In this document: in pieces, positions 1 to 5,052 of the stretch
Layout of the letters: every line of letters starts with the position of its first letter
Position numbering within the stretch: the stretch's first letter is position 1
NCBI GenBank assembly: GCA_045119835.1
Contig: JBGVED010000087.1
Coordinates: 1-9,108 of the forward strand
Direction: 5' to 3'
From: CALVUJ01 sp045119835
Lineage (GTDB): Bacteria > Bacillota_I > Bacilli_A > RFN20 > DUOF01
Length of the DNA stretch: 9,108 nt
Position numbers and translations under genes: made by a program
The notes under the pieces: model-generated
Told to the model about the DNA's origin: nothing
The model's database searches: none
What the model saw: the letters and a program-made list of their open reading frames with translations, nothing else

Positions 1-1
1 A

Positions 2-256
2 CTGCACTATGTAATGGATGTAGACTTTGGACAAGATCATATGCAAATGAAATCTAGAGAGTATGCAAAGAACCGCATATTCCTAAATAGAATTGCTCAT
101 AATGCCTTAGTTCTAGCTAGACCATACCATAGTAAAGGTAGCCAGCCTATATCGATTAGCTTGCTGATGACTAGAATGAAGCTAACACCTGATTATGCAG
201 TTGAGGCTCTCTCGTTATTGCTTAGAAATAAGCGTATTGATTTGGATAAGGCGTAG
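2..256 (+). CDS. ISAs1-like transposase, C-terminal end (partial, cut by left edge)
   Basis: The frame is already open at base 2 and reads L-H-Y-V before the first ATG (base 14), so that ATG is internal and the gene enters from outside the window. The visible 84 residues open with LHYVMDVDFGQD, followed by NRIFLNRIAHNAL. This matches the conserved tail of ISAs1/H-repeat DDE transposases (LHWxLDVxFxED, then a helix with IAxNxL). The family's catalytic residues lie mostly upstream and cannot be seen, so intactness is unknown. A tail of about 40 residues follows the conserved helix. The frame ends at TAG 254-256, and the IS right end should lie in the 62 bp before the LicD gene, but I could not identify a terminal inverted repeat. 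Family assignment is by remembered motif only; another DDE family is possible. Confidence 0.68.
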   Translation: MHYVMDVDFGQDHMQMKSREYAKNRIFLNRIAHNALVLARPYHSKGSQPISISLLMTRMKLTPDYAVEALSLLLRNKRIDLDKA

Positions 257-318
257 CTCATGAACTTTTTTTTGAAATATTCATGCATATGCCGTGAAAG
301 AATTAAGAAGAATTATAT

Positions 319-1626
319 ATGGGTATTGAACTAAAAGAATTATGTAATTTAGATGATGAATATAGATCTAATTATCTTGTTAAAAAAGAGATGAAGCAAG
401 TTTGGAATGTTGAACTAAATTTGCTAGATAAGTTACTTTCTGTTTGTAAAAAGTATAATCTGAATGTCTTATGTGATTCTGGAACACTGTTGGGGGCTGT
501 AAGGCATGGAGGTTTTATTCCATGGGATGATGATGTTGATGTCATCATGCCTCGAGATGATTTTACTAAGCTTATTGAAATAAGTAAAAAGGAATTTTTG
601 TCTCCATTTTTTTTTCAAAGCTTTTATTCTGAGCATGATTACTATAGCAGTATTGCTAAGTTAAGAATGGATGATACAGCTTTTTTTTCAAAAACAATGG
701 ACTGCTTTAAAGAGAATATTCATTACGGAATTTTTATCGATATTTTTCCTATTGATCAAGTTCCATTTGATTACGAAAAAAGAACAAAAGTAATCCTAGA
801 ACATAATAAAATCATAAAATTATTGAAATTTCGAAATAATAGAAGGTTAAGATTATTTTATAGAGAGCAATGGAAAAAACTATACAAAGAGAATAAAGAG
901 TTATTAACAAAGTCTGATGACCAATTGTTTGAATATTTAAATGAAGTAATTAACACAACAGAGAATTCAGAGTATTGTTCAGATTTGTCATTAGAAAAAT
1001 CTCCAAGAGATACATTTTTACTAAGTAAAGACATCTTTAACCAAACAGAATATGTGAATTTTGAAAATATGAAAGTTCCAATATCTTCTAAGTATGAAGA
1101 TATTTTGTCAACTTACTATGGTGACTGGAAAATTCCTATTAAATATCCATCTCTTCATGGAACAACTGAAGATAAAGTTTACAGTGTTGACAAATCTTAT
1201 AAGGAACTAATTAAACCATATGAAAAACTATCATATTTTGTGATGTTATATCTGCAGAAAAAAATTAAACGAACCAAAAATAAGATAGCCTTTTTCAAGG
1301 CTTACCTAAAATTGTATTATCTATTAAAATTTAAGACTAGATCTATGAAATGTGTGTTGTGGGGAAAAAGCTCTTTTTTAATTTCTTATTTTGAACGTGT
1401 AAAGCAGAATGAGAACTTAAATAACGTAATAGGTATAGTAGATAAAGCATGCAGTAAGAGAGGCGATTTCATTAAAACTATTCCTATATATCCATTGCAA
1501 TGTCTTAAAGAGCTTAAACCTGATGTTATAGTTATAACCATTACAAATAACCAGAGGGAACGTTATAAAGAAGTAATGGAATATTTAAGTAATACTAAAT
1601 TAGAGTGCACTATAGTATGTGTATAA
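319..1626 (+). CDS. LicD-family phosphotransferase with C-terminal Rossmann-like domain
   Basis: LicD proteins transfer phosphocholine or a related phospho-alcohol from a CDP-activated donor onto cell-surface sugars at the cytoplasmic face of the membrane. The hallmark is complete: DSGTLLGAVRHGGFIPWDDD from residue 53, with acidic residues D70, D71, D72 and D74, then GIFIDIFPID at 137-146. The LicD part covers about residues 25-300. No signal peptide or membrane helix is evident. Residues 343-435 form a separate unit starting MKCVLWGKSS, which looks like a Rossmann-type nucleotide-binding strand and loop; its role is unknown. The start at 319 is preceded by AAGAAG (305-310) at good spacing. 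The gene lies directly after a transposase remnant, and a 493-bp gap separates it from the cytidylyltransferase gene that could supply its donor. Runs of 9 T (607-615) and 8 T (681-688) lie inside the frame. The family is secure; the transferred group is inferred from neighbours. Confidence 0.92.
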   Translation: MGIELKELCNLDDEYRSNYLVKKEMKQVWNVELNLLDKLLSVCKKYNLNVLCDSGTLLGAVRHGGFIPWDDDVDVIMPRDDFTKLIEISKKEFLSPFFFQSFYSEHDYYSSIAKLRMDDTAFFSKTMDCFKENIHYGIFIDIFPIDQVPFDYEKRTKVILEHNKIIKLLKFRNNRRLRLFYREQWKKLYKENKELLTKSDDQLFEYLNEVINTTENSEYCSDLSLEKSPRDTFLLSKDIFNQTEYVNFENMKVPISSKYEDILSTYYGDWKIPIKYPSLHGTTEDKVYSVDKSYKELIKPYEKLSYFVMLYLQKKIKRTKNKIAFFKAYLKLYYLLKFKTRSMKCVLWGKSSFLISYFERVKQNENLNNVIGIVDKACSKRGDFIKTIPIYPLQCLKELKPDVIVITITNNQRERYKEVMEYLSNTKLECTIVCV

Positions 1627-1698
1627 TAGCAACGATTTACAGTATGAATAGATTGAAAAAGCTGTAGCCCCTTAATTCATAAGTCTATTTTAAATCCT

Positions 1699-1714
1699 AC
1701 CTAAGAACTTAGGT
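1699..1714. repeat. Short palindrome, 7-bp arms
   Basis: ACCTAAG and CTTAGGT are perfect reverse complements separated by two bases. The site lies 73 bp after the LicD stop. There is no T-run after it, so it is not an obvious terminator; it could be a protein-binding site, part of a degraded element end, or chance. TTAGGTC recurs as a direct repeat at 1709-1715 and 1732-1738. Confidence 0.4.
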
Positions 1715-1876
1715 CACTTTCGACAAAAGGGTTAGGTCGGTTAATGATCTGCAATACTAACAATGGTAGACCTTTTAATAAAATTCGATCTCGATTAGAA
1801 GACGTTGTCCTTTAACAATACGTACTAATCTCATCAAAAAGCGTTCTTTTATAATGATGATTAAGCAGCACAAAGC

Positions 1877-1924
1877 AAAAAAATTGCTTGTTTAAGCTAC
1901 TTAATATCGTCTTAAACAAGCAAT
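1877..1924 (-). terminator. Rho-independent terminator-like hairpin reading on the minus strand
   Basis: The arms 1883-1896 (ATTGCTTGTTTAAG) and 1911-1924 (CTTAAACAAGCAAT) are perfect 14-bp reverse complements with a 14-base loop. On the minus strand the stem runs directly into seven T (the complement of A 1877-1883), the classic intrinsic terminator layout. On the plus strand only a weak, broken T-rich stretch follows. No minus-strand gene in the window would use it, since everything to its right reads the other way. It may also act weakly as a two-way terminator after the LicD gene. Confidence 0.6.
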
Positions 1925-2055
1925 ATAGTCTTACTTTTACGATTAAATTTAAAACAAACTCCTTCCAATATGAGTAAGAGGTTACACGAATCAATTACAA
2001 AATTCATGTATATCTTTTAAAGGGTGAGATGATTCACACTTTGTTTGTCTAGAGG

Positions 2056-2089
2056 TTGAGTTTAAAAATTCTGAATTATGTAATATAGT
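2056..2089 (+). promoter_or_regulatory. Possible sigma-70-type promoter for the fusion gene
   Basis: Two overlapping readings are possible: TTTAAA (2061-2066), a 17-base gap and TATAGT (2084-2089), or TTGAGT (2056-2061) with TAATAT (2081-2086) at a long 19-base gap. Neither is strong. In an AT-rich region such matches arise often by chance. The support is position: a 493-bp gap precedes the gene, and the -10 candidates touch the 18-bp palindrome. Confidence 0.3.
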
Positions 2090-2103
2090 TGAAATTTCAA
2101 CTA
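2086..2103. promoter_or_regulatory. Perfect 18-bp palindrome, candidate operator
   Basis: TAGTTGAAATTTCAACTA is a perfect palindrome with no central spacer, 16 bases before the start codon at 2120 and overlapping the candidate -10 hexamers. A transcript starting near 2096 would begin inside it. This size and position suit a dimeric repressor's operator. As RNA the uninterrupted centre could not form a tight loop without opening several pairs, so DNA binding is the better reading. No regulator gene is in the window. Confidence 0.45.
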
Positions 2104-2108
2104 ATTCT

Positions 2109-2115
2109 AGGGAGG
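2109..2115 (+). promoter_or_regulatory. Strong Shine-Dalgarno fixing the start at 2120
   Basis: AGGGAGG lies four bases before the ATG at 2120. It is the best ribosome-binding site in the window and supports this start. The encoded protein then begins with the strand and glycine loop expected at the very N-terminus of a nucleotidyltransferase. Confidence 0.8.
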
Positions 2116-2119
2116 CATC

Positions 2120-3937
2120 ATGCAAGCACTGATATTAGCAGCTGGAATGGGAAAAAGATTAAAAGATCTTACTAAAAATAACACTAAGTGCATGATAAAA
2201 GTTAATGGAGTTACTCTTATTGAAAGGATGCTTAATCAAATAGAGAAATATTCATTTAACAAAATTGTAATCGTTATTGGCTATGAAGGAAAAAAATTAA
2301 GAGATTATATTGAAACACTAAGAATACAAACTCCTATAGAATATGTCATAAATCCCATTTATGATAAGACCAATAATATTTATTCGCTATCGTTAGCTTC
2401 TGATTATCTCTTAAAAGACGACACAATTTTATTTGAATCTGATTTGATATTTGAAGACTCGGTTATTTCAAGTCTAATAAGTGATCCTCGTAGTAATTTA
2501 GCATTAGTTGATAAATATGAATCATGGATGGACGGTACCTGCGTGTTACTTTCAAATGATGATTCTATTGAATCCTTTGTTCCTGGAAAAAAAGTTGATT
2601 TTACGAAAACTACAGATTATTACAAAACTGTCAATATTTATAAATTTAGCAAGGACTTTTCTTGTAACTATTATGTCCCATTTTTAATGGCTTACCAAAA
2701 AGCTTTAGGGGAAAATGAATATTATGAACAGGTATTAAGGGTTATCACCATATTAGAAAATTCGCCTATAAAAGCTAAAAAAATTGAAGGTAAAAAGTGG
2801 TATGAAATTGATGATATTCAGGATTTAGATATTGCTGAATCAATATTTAATCCTAATAAAGATGAGAAATTAGTTGCGATCCAATCTAGATATGGTGGAT
2901 ATTGGAGATATCCAAAGCTGTTAGATTTTTGTTTTTTAGTAAATCCATATTTCCCAACTTTAAGATTAAAGAATGAAATACGAGCAAATTTTGATCAATT
3001 ATTAACTCAATATCCAAGTGGAATGCAAGTAAATTGCTTACTTGCGTCTAAAAACTTTGATGTATCACAAGAGTCTGTTGTTGTCGGAAATGGAGCAGCT
3101 GAGTTAATCAAAATTCTCCTAGAAAATTATCTACGTAAATCTAAAAAAGTAGGAGTGATTCGACCTACCTTTGAAGAATATCCAAATAGACTGTCTCAAG
3201 ATATCTTGGTTGAATTTGTATCTAATAAAGAAGATTTTCAGTACAGTGTGGATGATATTATCTCCTATTTTGAAGATAAAAATATTGGCTCTTTGGTACT
3301 TATTAATCCTGATAATCCTTCTGGAAATTATATTCCAAAAAAGGATGTAATGAAGTTGATTGATTGGGCTAAGGACAGAGCAATTAAAGTCGTTGTCGAT
3401 GAAAGTTTTGTCGATTTTGCCAATGAAGAAAATTCTAGCCTTATAGATAAGAAATATTTAGCAAAAAATACTCATGTATTTATTATTAAATCTATTAGTA
3501 AATCTTATGGTGTACCTGGACTTCGCTTAGGAATATTAGTGTCATATGATACCGAAGTTATTGCAAATATGAAAAAATCAGTTCCTATTTGGAACTTAAA
3601 TTCATTTGCAGAGTTTTTTATGCAAATAGAGGAAAAATATAGTTCTGATTACAAATACGCGTTAGAATTGTTTAAAAAAGAAAGAAGTAGATTTTTTTTA
3701 GAACTATCAAAATTTCCTCAGTTAAAGGTAGTCCCATCCCAAGCTAATTATTTCATGGTTAAGCTTGACTCAAAATATGATCTTAAAGCTCTATCAAAAG
3801 CACTACTTGATAGGCATGATATTTTGATTAAAAATTTATCATCAAAAACAAAATGTCAAAGTTATTTACGTTTAGCAATAAGATCAAAAGTGGACAATGA
3901 TAAACTTCTTTCAGCGTTAAGAGATGAGTTAATTTAA
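2120..3937 (+). CDS. LicC-type cytidylyltransferase fused to CobD/HisC-like PLP enzyme
   Basis: A two-domain enzyme of 605 residues. Residues 1 to about 250 are a sugar-nucleotidyltransferase fold of LicC type: LAAGMGKRL at 6-14, T22-K23 in place of the usual PK (LicC also lacks this Pro), NNIYSLSLA at 85-93, metal-ligand candidate D108 in ESD, and EIDDIQDLD at 229-237. From about 255 to 605 is a fold-type I PLP enzyme: NPDNPSG at 396-402, DESFVDF at 427-433, Schiff-base lysine K461 in SISKSYGVPGLRLG, and carboxylate-binding candidate R584. DESFVDF and the proline in PGLRLG resemble CobD (threonine-phosphate decarboxylase) at least as much as HisC. I infer that the PLP half makes an amino-alcohol phosphate and the N-terminal half converts it to a CDP-linked donor for LicD. 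An aminotransferase role is the main alternative. The next gene starts 4 bp on, so the pair is an operon. Confidence 0.88.
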   Translation: MQALILAAGMGKRLKDLTKNNTKCMIKVNGVTLIERMLNQIEKYSFNKIVIVIGYEGKKLRDYIETLRIQTPIEYVINPIYDKTNNIYSLSLASDYLLKDDTILFESDLIFEDSVISSLISDPRSNLALVDKYESWMDGTCVLLSNDDSIESFVPGKKVDFTKTTDYYKTVNIYKFSKDFSCNYYVPFLMAYQKALGENEYYEQVLRVITILENSPIKAKKIEGKKWYEIDDIQDLDIAESIFNPNKDEKLVAIQSRYGGYWRYPKLLDFCFLVNPYFPTLRLKNEIRANFDQLLTQYPSGMQVNCLLASKNFDVSQESVVVGNGAAELIKILLENYLRKSKKVGVIRPTFEEYPNRLSQDILVEFVSNKEDFQYSVDDIISYFEDKNIGSLVLINPDNPSGNYIPKKDVMKLIDWAKDRAIKVVVDESFVDFANEENSSLIDKKYLAKNTHVFIIKSISKSYGVPGLRLGILVSYDTEVIANMKKSVPIWNLNSFAEFFMQIEEKYSSDYKYALELFKKERSRFFLELSKFPQLKVVPSQANYFMVKLDSKYDLKALSKALLDRHDILIKNLSSKTKCQSYLRLAIRSKVDNDKLLSALRDELI

Positions 3938-3941
3938 ATCT

Positions 3942-5036
3942 ATGAAAATTACAATAGTCGGTGGTGGAAATATTGGAACGCAATTTGCCGTTCATAGCGC
4001 ATGCAAAGGGCATGAGGTTACTATTTTTACTTCTAAACCATCTTTGTTTTCAAAAGAATTGTCAATAGTAAATAGGGATGGCATTACTTTGCATAAATCT
4101 GCAATTTCACTTGTAACCAATAATCCTGCAGTCGCTTTTAAAGATGTAGAATTAATCTTTGTTACAGTTCCTTCGTTTTTATTTAACGAAATTGCATCTC
4201 AGATTGAACCATATGTAAAAGAGCAACTTATTATATGTACAGTTCCTGGTTCTGGAGGAAGTGAATTTGCATTTAGTAAATGCATGAAAAAAGGCGCAGT
4301 TTTATGTGGTCTTCAGAGAGTGCCTTCTGTTGCTAGACTAGTAAAATATGGGCATAGTGTCTGTGCTACTGGATACAGAAATTTATTATATTTAGCTGCT
4401 CTTCCAAAAAAGCATGAAAAAAAGTGTTGCTCGATTGTGGAGTCAATATTTGATATTAAGTGTAATAATCTTCCTTGTTATTTAAACCTTACTTTAAACA
4501 ACTCAAATCCTATTTTGCATACATCAAGAATATATTCATTATTAAAGAATTATAAGACAGGAGATTCATTTGATAATATTGCCTTCTATGAAGAATGGGA
4601 TGATTCAGCTTCAAAATTACTTATAGAATGTGATGAAGAACTTCACAAAATTTTCAAGTACTTGCCATTTTTCGACTTAAGTGGAGTATCTTCAATTAAA
4701 GCACATTATGAATCCAATACGATAGAAGACTTAACAAAGAAAATTAGAAGTATTTCCTCTTTTAAAGGAATTTATTTTCCAATGAAAACTAATTCCGATA
4801 ATCGGTATGTTCCTGATTTTTCATCTAGGTATTTTAAATCTGATTTTTCTTTTGGTTTATCAATTTTTGTTCAATTATCAGAATTGTTAAATATTCAAAC
4901 TCCGTGCATGACATCTATTTGGAATTGGTATAAAAAAATTTCTCTAGATCAAGATTTCTTTAAATTTTCCAATTATGGAATTTATTGTTCAAGAGACTTT
5001 TTTAATTTTTACAGAGAATTAGAAAGACCTTCATAA
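3942..5036 (+). CDS. Opine/octopine dehydrogenase-family oxidoreductase
   Basis: Opine dehydrogenases join an amine to a 2-oxo acid by NAD(P)H-dependent reduction of the imine, giving a secondary amine dicarboxylate. The protein begins MKITIVGGGNIG, a dinucleotide-binding loop with G7, G9 and G12. The second strand ends in T-S-K rather than an acidic residue, which hints at NADP(H). The C-terminal half resembles the octopine dehydrogenase domain, with NPILHTSRIY at 189-198; H193 is the candidate catalytic histidine. The length of 364 residues is normal for the family. There is no signal peptide, so it should be cytoplasmic. It begins 4 bp after the fusion gene without a strong ribosome site of its own, so translational coupling is likely. 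From the neighbours I infer that it modifies the amine made or activated by the fusion enzyme; the substrates cannot be read from sequence. Confidence 0.85.
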   Translation: MKITIVGGGNIGTQFAVHSACKGHEVTIFTSKPSLFSKELSIVNRDGITLHKSAISLVTNNPAVAFKDVELIFVTVPSFLFNEIASQIEPYVKEQLIICTVPGSGGSEFAFSKCMKKGAVLCGLQRVPSVARLVKYGHSVCATGYRNLLYLAALPKKHEKKCCSIVESIFDIKCNNLPCYLNLTLNNSNPILHTSRIYSLLKNYKTGDSFDNIAFYEEWDDSASKLLIECDEELHKIFKYLPFFDLSGVSSIKAHYESNTIEDLTKKIRSISSFKGIYFPMKTNSDNRYVPDFSSRYFKSDFSFGLSIFVQLSELLNIQTPCMTSIWNWYKKISLDQDFFKFSNYGIYCSRDFFNFYRELERPS

Positions 5037-5052
5037 AATAAAAGGATTAAAT

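Larger units (their letters stand above)
1627..2119. other. Non-coding stretch between the LicD gene and the cytidylyltransferase fusion
   Basis: I find no convincing gene in these 493 bases. The short frames on either strand lack a good ribosome-binding site and resemble no family I know. What can be seen is a palindrome at 1699-1714, a 14-bp inverted repeat at 1883-1924 with a T-run on the minus-strand side, promoter-like hexamers at about 2056-2089, a perfect palindrome at 2086-2103 and a strong Shine-Dalgarno at 2109-2115. The length and the orphan terminator suggest an old insertion or rearrangement scar. Confidence 0.7.

Noticed and set aside
14..256. A free-standing 80-residue protein starting at ATG 14
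   Set aside because: The frame is open to the window edge and the residues before the ATG (L-H-Y-V) belong to the conserved transposase motif, so this ATG is internal.
1775..1834. Minus-strand 19-residue peptide frame (MRLVRIVKGQRLLIEIEFY)
   Set aside because: It looks protein-like but is very short, lacks a clear Shine-Dalgarno and lies downstream of the minus-strand terminator. It could be a fragment of a lost gene, which I cannot support.
1812..1994. A 60-residue minus-strand frame in the long gap
   Set aside because: No ribosome site, no recognisable motif, composition like translated AT-rich non-coding DNA, and it spans the 14-bp inverted repeat, which would be odd inside a gene.
2120..5036. 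A phosphonate (2-aminoethylphosphonate) decoration pathway
   Set aside because: A cytidylyltransferase-PLP fusion also occurs there, but no phosphoenolpyruvate mutase or phosphonopyruvate decarboxylase gene is present and the PLP half resembles CobD/HisC rather than a class V aminotransferase. It cannot be excluded if those genes lie outside the window.
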